A stretch of DNA of 64,000 bases, taken from an uncultured Bacilli bacterium (GTDB lineage Bacteria; Bacillota_I; Bacilli_A; RF39; UBA660). The stretch is from the NCBI GenBank assembly GCA_934098665.1, contig CAKOOO010000001.1:1-64000 (forward strand), read 5' to 3'. The notes under the pieces are model-generated. The model had not been told where the DNA came from and ran no database searches. It was given only the letters and a program-made list of their open reading frames with translations. Made by a program: the position numbers and the translations under genes. Below, one piece after another: positions 34,482 through 44,226 of the stretch; the stretch's first letter is position 1, and each line of letters starts with the position of its first letter.

Positions 34482-35593
34482 TATTTATTTCCTTCTTCAT
34501 TAATTTGTTTCATAGTTTTAATTTCAAGATAATAATGTGTTAAACGAGAAGCAAGTTTAATATTGCTTCCTTTTTTACCAATAGCTGCGGAAAATTCATC
34601 ATCACCAACAACTACTAAAGCTTTCTTTGCTTTTTCATCAATTATATTAACTATTGCATTTCTCGCAGGAACCATAGCATTTTTAATAAATGTAGCAGGA
34701 TCTTCACTATATAAAACTAGATCTATTTTTTCACTACCAAGTTCCTTTAAAATGCCTGCAATACGGCATCCTTTTTCACCAATACATGAACCAATTGGGT
34801 CAATTCTTTCATTATTTGAATAAACACAAACTTTACATCTAACACCCGGTTCACGAACAACTTGATATATTTCAATATCTCCATTAATAATTTCTGGTAT
34901 TTCTTGTTCAAATAATCTTTTTACAAAACCATAATGTTTTCTTGAAAGCATAATAACTGGTCCTTTAACTCCTAAAGTAACTTTAGTTAAATATACTTTA
35001 ATATTTGAACCCATAACAATTTTTTCACCAGGAATTATTTCACTTTTAGGAAGCATTCCACGAGTTCTACCAAGGTCAATATAATAATTTCTTTGATCCT
35101 CTAAAGCAACCATACCAATCATTACTTCGCCTTCTTTATCACTAAACTCATTAATAACGCTTTCTTTTTCAGCTTCTCTAATTTTTTGAGTTAGAACTTG
35201 TTTAGCAGTACCCGCAGCAACACGACCAAAATCTTTTGGCGTAACTTCTTTTTCAATAGTGTCACCAACTTTAGCTTTAGGATCAATTTTTATCGCATCC
35301 TCTAAAAGTATTTGTGCGTCAATATTTATTTCTGGTGGAATAACTATTTCATTACCTTCTTCATCAACACTTTCTTTTCCTTCATCAATTTCAGGAACAA
35401 CTACTAAATAAGAGTAAACTTTAATATCGCCAGTTTCACGATTAATTTTAACAATTACATTTGTTTTAGAGTCAAAATTTTTCTTATAAGCAGTAGTAAG
35501 TGCAAGTGAAAGTCCATCATAAATAACATCTTCACTGATATTTTTTTCTTTTGTAACAAGCTTTACAGCCTTAACTAATTCATTTGCATTCAT
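34481..35593 (-). CDS. nusA: Transcription termination/antitermination protein NusA
   Basis: NusA binds RNA polymerase and nascent RNA and modulates pausing and termination. The 370 residues cover the N-terminal polymerase-binding domain (SEDVIYDGLSLALTTAYKK), S1 (GRTRGMLPKSEIIPGE), KH1 (RIDPIGSCIGEKGCRIAGIL) and KH2 (AAIGKKGSNIKLASRLT). It has no acidic repeats, as usual in Gram-positives. AAAGAGGTAATTAAA precedes the ATG. Confidence 0.96.
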   Translation of the reverse strand: MNANELVKAVKLVTKEKNISEDVIYDGLSLALTTAYKKNFDSKTNVIVKINRETGDIKVYSYLVVVPEIDEGKESVDEEGNEIVIPPEINIDAQILLEDAIKIDPKAKVGDTIEKEVTPKDFGRVAAGTAKQVLTQKIREAEKESVINEFSDKEGEVMIGMVALEDQRNYYIDLGRTRGMLPKSEIIPGEKIVMGSNIKVYLTKVTLGVKGPVIMLSRKHYGFVKRLFEQEIPEIINGDIEIYQVVREPGVRCKVCVYSNNERIDPIGSCIGEKGCRIAGILKELGSEKIDLVLYSEDPATFIKNAMVPARNAIVNIIDEKAKKALVVVGDDEFSAAIGKKGSNIKLASRLTHYYLEIKTMKQINEEGNK

Positions 35594-35594
35594 T

Positions 35595-35843
35595 TTAATT
35601 ACCTCTTTCTTTACTAGATATATCTAGAATATAACTATCTTCAATATCACAATATTTATCCACTACTGGATTAATTATATGAGTAGCCTTTACTATCTCA
35701 TCAATATCAATACCCCCAACTTTATCAAGTGTAACCTCTAAAAAGTTGTATTTTCCTTTCTTTTTATATGATATATCATAAACAAATATATCCATATCCT
35801 TAATTGCAATATTTATTTTTTCGATTAACATACTAAAATCCAA
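35595..35843 (-). CDS. rimP: RimP-like ribosome maturation factor lacking the C-terminal domain
   Basis: The position upstream of nusA and the N-terminal domain pattern (FVYDISYKKKGKYNFLEVTL, GGIDIDEIVKATHIIN, then YILDISSKERG) identify RimP. The protein stops at 82 residues, exactly where the second SH3-like domain should begin; usual length is about 150. The stop lies one base before nusA, so no hidden domain remains in the window. The start is TTG, preceded by GAGGGTG. It may act as a one-domain RimP or be degenerate. Confidence 0.8.
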   Translation of the reverse strand: MDFSMLIEKINIAIKDMDIFVYDISYKKKGKYNFLEVTLDKVGGIDIDEIVKATHIINPVVDKYCDIEDSYILDISSKERGN

Positions 35844-35860
35844 AATATATCACCCTCTTT

Positions 35861-35890
35861 AATAATAAAAGTGGGATTGCAAGCCCACTT
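35861..35890 (-). terminator. Terminator of the DUF6020-like gene
   Basis: AAGTGGG/CCCACTT forms a seven-base-pair stem with an eight-base loop, followed on the minus strand by TTATTATT. It separates this gene from rimP-nusA. Confidence 0.75.
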
Positions 35891-35913
35891 AATTTGTCAA
35901 AAATATTTTAACA

Positions 35914-37740
35914 TTATTTTACTGTTATGTCCATATTTTTTTCTTTATTTTTAATATTTAATAAATAAACCACCATAAAGGGCATTGGAAATATTATTGG
36001 CATAGCGTATCTAAAATAGGTATTCGCAGGTCCCACTACGCAAAAAAGCAAAGAAATTATCATTGGAAGTAAAATAATTAAATACTTATAATTTTTATTT
36101 TTAATTAAATAAACTACCATAATAATTAAAAGCCATACATTAAAGCCAATGCTTACGAATAAACCAAGCACTGGAACTACCCTATAAATTTCTGCATATG
36201 AAGATAAAAACTTTCTTAAAGAACCTAATTTATTATAATGATAATTCACTAAATTATCTTCACATATTTTATTATAATATTTTGAATATATATACCAGTT
36301 TGTATCTCCTGGGTCAAAATAACCATATATATTATTTAAAGTAGCATTTAAATATAAATAAGGATGATAAATTAAACCTTTAACCCATACTTTAAAATAA
36401 GATTTTAAATCGGATTTTGTATAATATATATTAAATGTTCCTTTAACTGGGTCAGATAATGTTGGTTTATAATTTTTTTTAATTTTATCATAATCAAGTA
36501 TTTTACTTATTATAATTTTATCATTTTCAGATATATCTTCTTCTTTATATTTTATAAGTCTTGCAGTTTGCTGAAATGGAATTGATAAAACTTCTCTTAT
36601 ACTTGTTGGTGTAACACCAAGTTTTGGAAGTAATATATTTGTATAAGAATAATATATTACAAATAATGACATAGTTAAAATAGTTAAAATTTTTCTATTT
36701 TCCTTACTATAAATAAGTGCAAAAGGAAAAATCATTAATACTAAAAATATACCATTATTTCTAAATAAACATATAAATAAAAGTATTATAAAAAGTAATA
36801 TAATATTTTTAATAGGAATTTTTTTATTTTTATAATTATCTATAAACTCTACTAAAGATATTATTAACCATATAATTAAAGTTGTATAAATAGTATCTTT
36901 ATTTGTATTAACTAAATAAAATGAAAAACATGGCATTATTATATATAAAATAAGCATTAAAAATAAATATTTATTAGAAATATTTTTCTTTTTTAAATAA
37001 GTAATTGTATAACATAATGTTAATGTTAAAAATAAACCTTGAAAAAAAGTATATATAAATAAACCAAAATTATCATTTATTAAAAGTCTTCCTAGTTTTA
37101 TACTCCATCCTAAAAGCATTGTATGTAATACTGGATGATGATTTGTAATATGTACATTTGGATTAATTTGAATTGAATAACTTGTATATTTATTTGGTAC
37201 ATTAAATGCTTGCTTTATTTGATTTGAGGGATCTGGTGATAATACTGCAGGATAAAAAGCAATATAATAAATGCTATAAAATATACATAAAATGATAAAA
37301 CTTACTAAAAATGGATGTTTATTAAAATATCTAATAAATTTATTTTCTTTTATATCAAAATCATTTTTATAGATTATAATAAGTTTTTTAGCTAAAGAAT
37401 ATATATTTATAATTAAATAATATATTCCTATAAATCTTATTATAGTAAATAAAAACATAAAGTTTTTAAATAATATATTTAAACTAGATATATCTCTATA
37501 GCTTTGGCCTATTAAAACACATAAACTAAAAAATAAACATAAATATTTATCACATTTATTTAAATTATTTTTATCTTTTTTAAATATAAAATAAAATATA
37601 CATGAAAAAATAATAATTAATATAACTAATTTAATACTAAATATACTTTGACCATAATATATTTTTTTATATGGTAAAAATAATGCTATACTAGATAATA
37701 AACTTATTAATATATTTATAAACTTCTTTTTCATATCCAT
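35914..37740 (-). CDS. DUF6020-like polytopic membrane protein (608 aa)
   Basis: About 12-14 membrane helices are predicted. Between them lies an extracellular loop with YPAVLSPDPSNQIKQAFN and ITNHHPVLHTMLLGWSIKLG. The SPD and HPVLHT motifs are typical of DUF6020 and GT-C-like glycosyltransferase membrane proteins. The exact substrate is unknown; a role in cell-envelope glycan assembly is plausible. It is a single gene with its own terminator. Confidence 0.7.
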   Translation of the reverse strand: MDMKKKFINILISLLSSIALFLPYKKIYYGQSIFSIKLVILIIIFSCIFYFIFKKDKNNLNKCDKYLCLFFSLCVLIGQSYRDISSLNILFKNFMFLFTIIRFIGIYYLIINIYSLAKKLIIIYKNDFDIKENKFIRYFNKHPFLVSFIILCIFYSIYYIAFYPAVLSPDPSNQIKQAFNVPNKYTSYSIQINPNVHITNHHPVLHTMLLGWSIKLGRLLINDNFGLFIYTFFQGLFLTLTLCYTITYLKKKNISNKYLFLMLILYIIMPCFSFYLVNTNKDTIYTTLIIWLIISLVEFIDNYKNKKIPIKNIILLFIILLFICLFRNNGIFLVLMIFPFALIYSKENRKILTILTMSLFVIYYSYTNILLPKLGVTPTSIREVLSIPFQQTARLIKYKEEDISENDKIIISKILDYDKIKKNYKPTLSDPVKGTFNIYYTKSDLKSYFKVWVKGLIYHPYLYLNATLNNIYGYFDPGDTNWYIYSKYYNKICEDNLVNYHYNKLGSLRKFLSSYAEIYRVVPVLGLFVSIGFNVWLLIIMVVYLIKNKNYKYLIILLPMIISLLFCVVGPANTYFRYAMPIIFPMPFMVVYLLNIKNKEKNMDITVK

Positions 37741-37796
37741 AGTATATCACCTTAATCATTTATTAGCAATTTAAAAAATAGTCCTTTGACTATCTT

Positions 37797-39950
37797 TTAA
37801 TTTATTACAAAAGGATTAGTATATGAGCCATCTCCTGAAGATATTTCAGTGCCAGGTTTGATGGAAACGACCGAGCGCACACCCCCCGAGTAGTTCACGA
37901 TGCTGTAGTAGCTCCACCCAGCGGAGTTCACTGCCCTGACGACGGCGCTGTAGATGCTGTTAAAGTAGTAGGGAGAACCAAGCCATACATATTGTCCATT
38001 ATTAAAGTAATGACTACTTCCATAATTTGCTAACCTTAATTCTGGTGCTGTTAATAATCCTATAGGATATTTTAATTGTGCTTTTGGATTATTTACACTA
38101 AATCTATCTGTTTCATTTGCACATGCCAAGTTTTTATTATTTTCATCATAGTTTTTAAATTCTAATGAAGTCGTTGTACTTCCGCCGTTTGGATTCCATC
38201 CATTTGAAGATAAATTAGTTATGGTTCTATCATTACAAAATACTGTATCTTCTAGTTTACCTTCATATTTATCTTTTATATTTTTTTCATACCAACTATC
38301 TATATATGCTTTTATTGTACTATCTTTTGTATTTACATCATTATCATATAGCATTTCATTTAAGGCATCATCTACAGATTTTCCATTTGTTAGCGTTATG
38401 TAATATGGAGTACCACCATCAATAGCATATACATAATAAATTGATGTACAGCTATTACCATTTGTTAAGCATGTATAATGGTGTGTATTTACATTTGTTT
38501 TATTTGTACTCCATGTATCTGTATTTATTGTCGTAGTATTAGTTAATGTATATGTTCCATTTGCATATGTAAATGATGAACCAAATACATAATCACTTCC
38601 ATTGTCTGTTCCATCTACATCACCATTTGACAGTGAGTAATAATAAATGTAATATCCACTATATCCCACTATATGATATACATTTGTACATGTTTCAGTT
38701 GTAGAACTACTATTACATGTGTATTTTCCTACTAATGTACTTATATTTGAATCTGTTACATTTAATGTTGTCGCATTTGTTAATGTGTATTTTTTAGTGC
38801 TGTTATCATATGTTACTGCATCGGCATAAGCTTTTGTTCCACTGAAATATGTACTATTTACTATTGTTTTAGTTGAGTACGTATATACTTTGTTTTCATT
38901 ATACATATATCCTACATATGCTAGTGAATTATCATTACTATTAAATTTACTTGTTCCTATTTGTGAATCTGTTCCTGTATTATTACATGTTTTTATTATG
39001 CTATTTACTTTTCCAAAACTAAATATTACATTATTTCTTGTATTATTTCCACTCGTCCATGAATATTTTCTTGTAAAAACTATCTTTATTACATCTGATG
39101 TTGTTAAATCTTTAAAACTTATTTGTCCTGTTATTATTCCCGTAAATTTACCTTGACTTACATCATCTTTAAATATTTCTACATTTATGTTATTTAAAGA
39201 ATCATACATTGATAAATCAAAATTTAAAACGTAGTTTCCATTTGATGGTGCTGTAAATGATATTGTTGAACTATTTGTTCCAGTATTTGTACTTGTCCAT
39301 GTTTTATTTGTTTCATCAAAATTATATGAATATGATGTATCATTAATTAAGTTTGAATATTCTGACTGATTTAATGATTCTGAAGTATAAAAATCTTTTT
39401 GAACGCCATTATATACTATTTTAACTCCACCGGTATCTGTAGTTCTTACTATTTTCCAACAATAGTTTGCAAAAAGTACATTGTTATTTTCTACATTGCC
39501 AGTATAGTAATATATATTATTTGCATATGTTGTTGTATCACCATAATCTGCTCCATTATATAGTTTTACAAATTCATCACCATTATTATATCTTTTCTTA
39601 ACTATACCATATAAAGATGTATCTTCCTTATAATCAAAATACAAATAGCATTTATCACTTCCTATAAATGAAAATGATACTGTTCCTGTAGAGTTATCAT
39701 AACTAGTTACTTGTCCATTATTTTCACAATGCGTTTTTTCTTCATTTAATATATAATCACCTTTTGGTATATCTTTTGAACTAGACTTGGTATAATCAGT
39801 TGCACCATTTTCTTTTATCATTATAGATAATTTTTCTTCTTTAATAGGTTTATTTTTACTCAAATTATTTTGTTTTAATTTATAGGTTAAAATTAAGCTT
39901 AAAACACCTACTATTAAAAATACGAACAACACTATTTTTTTCTTTTTCAT
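37797..39950 (-). CDS. Surface protein 2: phase-variable, retroelement-type hypervariable lectin-like protein (717 aa)
   Basis: The N-terminal membrane helix (about 4-23) is near-identical in start to surface protein 3 (KIVLFVFLIVGVLS). A beta domain with HCENNGQVTSYDNSTG follows. The long middle is shared with surface protein 4 (NYCWKIVRTTDTGGVKIVYN; SSTISFTAPSNG). The C-terminal C-type-lectin-like domain has YPIGLLTAPELRLA, VWLGSPYYF and GGVRSVVSIKPG. The segment just before GGVRS is encoded by GC-rich DNA rich in NNC codons, as in retroelement targets. Promoter orientation is ON. AGAGGAGTTT precedes the ATG. The ligand is unknown. Confidence 0.8.
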   Translation of the reverse strand: MKKKKIVLFVFLIVGVLSLILTYKLKQNNLSKNKPIKEEKLSIMIKENGATDYTKSSSKDIPKGDYILNEEKTHCENNGQVTSYDNSTGTVSFSFIGSDKCYLYFDYKEDTSLYGIVKKRYNNGDEFVKLYNGADYGDTTTYANNIYYYTGNVENNNVLFANYCWKIVRTTDTGGVKIVYNGVQKDFYTSESLNQSEYSNLINDTSYSYNFDETNKTWTSTNTGTNSSTISFTAPSNGNYVLNFDLSMYDSLNNINVEIFKDDVSQGKFTGIITGQISFKDLTTSDVIKIVFTRKYSWTSGNNTRNNVIFSFGKVNSIIKTCNNTGTDSQIGTSKFNSNDNSLAYVGYMYNENKVYTYSTKTIVNSTYFSGTKAYADAVTYDNSTKKYTLTNATTLNVTDSNISTLVGKYTCNSSSTTETCTNVYHIVGYSGYYIYYYSLSNGDVDGTDNGSDYVFGSSFTYANGTYTLTNTTTINTDTWSTNKTNVNTHHYTCLTNGNSCTSIYYVYAIDGGTPYYITLTNGKSVDDALNEMLYDNDVNTKDSTIKAYIDSWYEKNIKDKYEGKLEDTVFCNDRTITNLSSNGWNPNGGSTTTSLEFKNYDENNKNLACANETDRFSVNNPKAQLKYPIGLLTAPELRLANYGSSHYFNNGQYVWLGSPYYFNSIYSAVVRAVNSAGWSYYSIVNYSGGVRSVVSIKPGTEISSGDGSYTNPFVIN
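37866..37978 (-). other. Candidate diversity-generating variable region (surface protein 2)
   Basis: I counted 52 G/C in the 80 bases at 37871-37950 (65%), in DNA that is otherwise strongly AT-rich. On the coding strand, variable positions are codons ending in C (TAC, AAC, AGC, ATC, GTC), as expected from adenine mutagenesis of AAC codons. Aligned with surface protein 4, differences cluster in these codons while GTG, TCC, TGG and GCC stay fixed. The 3' end GGGGGGTGTGCGCTC is GC-rich and shared, like an IMH. Confidence 0.7.
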
Positions 39951-39985
39951 AAACTCCTCTTTTTGCCCGTAAATACGGCATTGAG

Positions 39986-40132
39986 TTTTTTTATATTAGA
40001 TACATTTAAGAAAATACGAACGCCTATTTACGTACCTTACATCTTAATAATACACTATTTTTTATAAATTTTAAAGTCTAAATAACGATTTTACGCTATA
40101 TAATTTTCTTAAATGTATCTACTAAAGGAAAA
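39986..40132. promoter_or_regulatory. Invertible promoter cassette of surface protein 2 (ON)
   Basis: The proximal site (39986-40014) and distal site (40104-40132) contain the perfect 18-bp inverted repeat TAGATACATTTAAGAAAA (39997-40014 and 40104-40121). Between them a promoter points to the gene on minus: -35 TTTAAA (40070-40075), 17 bases, -10 TATTAT (40047-40052). The core is TAGATACA. The segment between the outer ends of the repeats is 125 bp. Confidence 0.8.
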
Positions 40133-40152
40133 TACGAACAAGGTAAATACTG

Positions 40153-40180
40153 GGTTTGTTTAAGATAAACCTATTTTTTT
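40153..40180 (+). terminator. Plus-strand terminator behind the inverton
   Basis: GGTTT/AAACC form a stem that is followed by TATTTTTTTT on the plus strand. It would stop transcripts made when the promoter is flipped, before they run antisense into topA. Confidence 0.55.
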
Positions 40181-40204
40181 TAATTTACAAAAAAAATGAT
40201 GAAA

Positions 40205-42229
40205 TTATTCATCACATGTAGGGCATTTAACTTCACCATTTTTTATTACTAATAAATCATTACATTTTGGACATTTATCCCCTGTTGGTTTATACCATGA
40301 TGCATATTTACATTTAGGGAAATTATCACAACCATAAAATTCTTTACCTTTTTTAGTTTTTTTAACTATTATATTTCCATTACATTTTGGACATTTACAA
40401 ATAATTTCTTTTTCTTCTTGTTTTTCATTTTTCTTAATATATTTACAAGTTGGGAAATTAGAGCAAGCTACGAATGTTCCATATTTTCCTTTTCTATATA
40501 CTAAAGGGTTTCCACATTCAGGGCATATTTCACCAGTTTCTTCAGGCTTTTTCTTTTCCATATTTTTAAATGCATTATCGACAAGTGGTGAAAAATTGTC
40601 ATAAAACTCTTTAAGCATTTTTTTATAGTCTTCACGTCCTTCGGCAATTTCATCTAAATCTTTTTCCATATTTGCTGTATATTTAACATTTACTATACTT
40701 GAGAAAAATTCTTGTAATTTATCTGTTGTTTCAAAACCTACCTCTGTTGGAATAAACTTTTTATCCTCTAAAGTAACATATCCCCTATCTTTAATAGTTG
40801 AAATAATTGTTGCATAAGTTGAGGGTCTTCCTATACCCAGTGACTCTAACTCTTTAATAAGTGAGCTTTCTGTAAATCTTGCTGGTGGTTTTGTAAAGTG
40901 CTGAGTTTTAGTTATGTCATCACTTACTATAATACCAGCTTTATAATTTTTAAAATCTGGTAATACTGTATCTTCTTGATCTTCGTAATCACTATATACT
41001 TTTAAATAACCATCAAAAGTAAGCACACTACCATTTGCTTTAAAACCATAGTCATTATTATCAAGAAGTACTGTAGTTGCATTAAATTTAGCATCTGCCA
41101 TAAGTGAAGCTAATGCTCTATAATAAATTAATCTATAAAGTTTATATTCATCTGGTGATAAAAACTTTTTAATTTTATCTGGTTCATAATTTATATTTGT
41201 AGGCCTAATACCTTCGTGAGCATCTTGAACGTTTTCAGTTTTTTTGCTCTTTTTAACATAACCTACATAATTATCTCCAAACTTTCCCTTAATAAAGTTA
41301 AATGCAGAAGAAGTAAATTCATCAGAAAGTCTTATGCTATCTGTACGCATATAAGTAATAAGGCCATGAAAACCATCCTCAAGTTCAATACCCTCATAAA
41401 GTTTTTGAGCTATTTTCATAGTTTTTGAAGCAGGATATCCAAGTTTATTTGAACTAACTTGCTGAAGTGTAGATGTTTTAAATACTTCTTTAGCAATTCT
41501 TTTCTTTTCTTTTTCTTCGACACTTTTAATTGTAAATGAATTTGATAAACTATCAAGCACTTTATTTGCATCACTTTCAGTATTTATTTCAATAGCTTTT
41601 TCTTTATATGTTTCAAGGCTTGCTTTAAATTCTTTGAAGTCTGCCTCAATAGTCCAATATTCTTTAGGAATAAAAGCAAGTATTTCTCTTTCTCTATCTA
41701 CAATAAGTTTTAAGGCAACAGACTGAACTCTACCCGCGGATTTTCCTGATGTTTTTGACTGCATAACTTTACTTAATCTAAAGCCAATAATTCTATCTAA
41801 AAATCTTCGTGCTTCTCCAGAGTGAACTAAATTCATATCAATTCTTCGAGGATTTTTTAAAGCCTTTAAAACTACATCTTTAGTAATTTCATTAAATACA
41901 ATTCTATCATATTTTTCATCTGGAACTTTAAGTTCATCATATAAATGCCATGAAATTGTTTCTCCCTCACGGTCTGGGTCGGTTGCAAGATAAATATGAT
42001 CTGCTTTTTCAATTAAATCTTTTAAATATTTTACATCTTTCTTTTTTCCTTTAATAATTTCATAATTAGGTTTAAAATCATTTTCAATATCAATTCCTAG
42101 ACCATATTTTCCAGATGTGGCTAAATCTCTAATATGACCTTTTGAGGATACTACTGTATAATTATCACCTAAATACTTAGAAATAGTTTTACATTTTGCG
42201 GGGGATTCTACTATAATAATATTTTTCAA
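40205..42229 (-). CDS. topA: DNA topoisomerase I
   Basis: This type IA enzyme relaxes negative supercoils. The Toprim domain has IIIVESPAKCKTI and TDPDREGE (83-90). The active-site Tyr293 lies in LITYMRTDS. Three C-terminal four-cysteine zinc ribbons follow (CPECGNPL, CPKCNGNI, CPKCNDLL). The 674 residues match the family length. The start is TTG, preceded by AAGGAG with seven-base spacing. It overlaps the end of the upstream LTA-synthase-like gene. Confidence 0.96.
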   Translation of the reverse strand: MKNIIIVESPAKCKTISKYLGDNYTVVSSKGHIRDLATSGKYGLGIDIENDFKPNYEIIKGKKKDVKYLKDLIEKADHIYLATDPDREGETISWHLYDELKVPDEKYDRIVFNEITKDVVLKALKNPRRIDMNLVHSGEARRFLDRIIGFRLSKVMQSKTSGKSAGRVQSVALKLIVDREREILAFIPKEYWTIEADFKEFKASLETYKEKAIEINTESDANKVLDSLSNSFTIKSVEEKEKKRIAKEVFKTSTLQQVSSNKLGYPASKTMKIAQKLYEGIELEDGFHGLITYMRTDSIRLSDEFTSSAFNFIKGKFGDNYVGYVKKSKKTENVQDAHEGIRPTNINYEPDKIKKFLSPDEYKLYRLIYYRALASLMADAKFNATTVLLDNNDYGFKANGSVLTFDGYLKVYSDYEDQEDTVLPDFKNYKAGIIVSDDITKTQHFTKPPARFTESSLIKELESLGIGRPSTYATIISTIKDRGYVTLEDKKFIPTEVGFETTDKLQEFFSSIVNVKYTANMEKDLDEIAEGREDYKKMLKEFYDNFSPLVDNAFKNMEKKKPEETGEICPECGNPLVYRKGKYGTFVACSNFPTCKYIKKNEKQEEKEIICKCPKCNGNIIVKKTKKGKEFYGCDNFPKCKYASWYKPTGDKCPKCNDLLVIKNGEVKCPTCDE

Positions 42230-44226
42230 TTTTTAGTCTCCTTTTCTTTTTCTAATGCACTAAATAAATATGCAAAGTAGTTACTTTTTATAGCATTACT
42301 ACTCATATTCATTTTAGCATAAATTTGTGAATTTATTTCTTTTATTTCTTCGTCAGTATATGTAAAGTCTGTAAAGTAAGTAATTTTTCCTGTAGATGAG
42401 TTGTAATAAGCATATTCATTTTTCCAAGAATAATCGTAAAAAACCACTATACTTTGATAGTCAGATGAAAATAAATCTTCTCCCATATAATATCTTGGAT
42501 CATAATCTAAATCAAATAAATTAGCAATAGTGGGAACTAAATTAATATAACTTGTATATTCATCCATAGTTATAGTTTCTTTTAAAGAGCTATCATATAT
42601 AATAAGAGGAACTTTTTCATTTTCATAGTTAGTTAAATCTCTATTAAGTATTTCATTTAAAATATCTAAATTTATTGCGTATGGGTAGTGATCACCAAAT
42701 AAAACAATTATAGTATCATCTAAAAGATTTCTTTCTTTTAGACCATCTATTAAAACACCTATTGCATTATCTAGTTCAGTCATTTTAGATAAATATCTTT
42801 TAAGTTCTAATGAATAAGAAACATTTTCAAACTTATCTAAATATTTATCACCATACTCACTTTGTGATGAATAAGGCTGGTGCGTAGTAACTGTAGTAAT
42901 ATAACTCATAAAATTACCAGATATATCATCAAGTTTTTTAAGATATTCTTCCATTAAAGTTACATCACTAGGCCATGCACCATAAACATTTGAATAAGTC
43001 ATATTAAGAGCATTAACATCATAATAATTTTGACTACCCATGTTTGGATGAATTTTTGTTCTTTCATAATAAGTATTATCATAATCATGAAAACTATTTG
43101 TTATATAACCACTATTATTAAATAAATTAAATATACTTTGTGGATATATATTATTTACATATAAATTTGATGTACAATTATTATAAATTGAATAAAGCGA
43201 AGTTATAGCGCTAAACTCATTATTACCAGTAGCACAACTATTTCTTGGCGAATAATTATTTTTAAAATAATAACTTGAGGAATATAAACTATAAAAATTA
43301 GGAAAATATTGTTCATTTATTATAATATCATTAACACTTTCCATCATAATAACTATTAAATTTTTATCCTTATATTTACCAGTAAACGCATTTTTACTAG
43401 GTAAGTCACTATCAATAAAATATCTATTTAATGTATTTAAATTAGTATTTTGCTCATTATTAATAACATTTAGCCATAAAGTATCATCTTTATCACGAGT
43501 TTTATTATTATCATTATAAGCAAAAATAGTTTCATTTGCTATTTCATTTTCAACATACTTACTTTTTAAATCAAGAAGTGCATAAGATGTTATACCAAAA
43601 TCTTTAATAGCTAAACTTGGATTTGAAACATTTAAAAATAATTCTTTTAAAGAAAGTACTTGATATTTATCTGAATATTTTTCATTTAATGTATTATAAT
43701 ATGTTAATGAAGATAATGTAAATATAATAAGTAAAATGCATATAACTATTTGATTTTCATAATAAAAACGTCTTTTTAATTTAAAATCTATTGGATGATT
43801 TAAGGATATAATTTTACTAACTATAGTAATTAAAAGGCAAATTATAAAAGGTAAAAAAACTAAATAATACTCACCTTTAGAACTTTTTAAAAAATCAAAT
43901 ATATAGTTTTTTACAGCACCTACTTGACTTACCGTATTAAAGGACATATAAACTCCTAAAAAGTTTAAAAATAAAATTTGGATAAATGAATAAATGCTAT
44001 CAATTAATACAGTAAAAATAATTAAAACTTTAGATATCTTTTTAGGAAATATTGAATAAACAAGGCTTAAAACTATTGAAATAATATTTACTCCTAAAAA
44101 AGTCCTAAAAAAAGATATGTTTGTTATACTTAATTTATTAATTAATCTAAATATAACTTCAATTAACATAAGACTTATTAAAAGTAAAAAATAGTTATTT
44201 AAAATCTTATTTTTATTTAATTTCAT
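42226..44226 (-). CDS. LTA-synthase-like membrane sulfatase-fold protein
   Basis: Five N-terminal membrane helices (within residues 10-175) precede an extracellular alkaline-phosphatase/sulfatase-fold domain. LIVIMMESVND holds the metal-binding Glu (about 296). NSCATGNNEF has Thr333 at the position of the LtaS nucleophile. VLFGDHYPYAI holds later metal ligands. Such enzymes transfer glycerol phosphate from phosphatidylglycerol to teichoic acid or glycans. Which polymer is made here is unknown. AAAGGAATAATA precedes the ATG. It is encoded between rnhB and topA with overlaps at both ends. Confidence 0.85.
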   Translation of the reverse strand: MKLNKNKILNNYFLLLISLMLIEVIFRLINKLSITNISFFRTFLGVNIISIVLSLVYSIFPKKISKVLIIFTVLIDSIYSFIQILFLNFLGVYMSFNTVSQVGAVKNYIFDFLKSSKGEYYLVFLPFIICLLITIVSKIISLNHPIDFKLKRRFYYENQIVICILLIIFTLSSLTYYNTLNEKYSDKYQVLSLKELFLNVSNPSLAIKDFGITSYALLDLKSKYVENEIANETIFAYNDNNKTRDKDDTLWLNVINNEQNTNLNTLNRYFIDSDLPSKNAFTGKYKDKNLIVIMMESVNDIIINEQYFPNFYSLYSSSYYFKNNYSPRNSCATGNNEFSAITSLYSIYNNCTSNLYVNNIYPQSIFNLFNNSGYITNSFHDYDNTYYERTKIHPNMGSQNYYDVNALNMTYSNVYGAWPSDVTLMEEYLKKLDDISGNFMSYITTVTTHQPYSSQSEYGDKYLDKFENVSYSLELKRYLSKMTELDNAIGVLIDGLKERNLLDDTIIVLFGDHYPYAINLDILNEILNRDLTNYENEKVPLIIYDSSLKETITMDEYTSYINLVPTIANLFDLDYDPRYYMGEDLFSSDYQSIVVFYDYSWKNEYAYYNSSTGKITYFTDFTYTDEEIKEINSQIYAKMNMSSNAIKSNYFAYLFSALEKEKETKN

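Noticed and set aside
40153..40180. Hairpin behind topA as the topA terminator
   Set aside because: The T-run follows the stem on the plus strand only; on the topA strand the stem is preceded by A and not followed by T.
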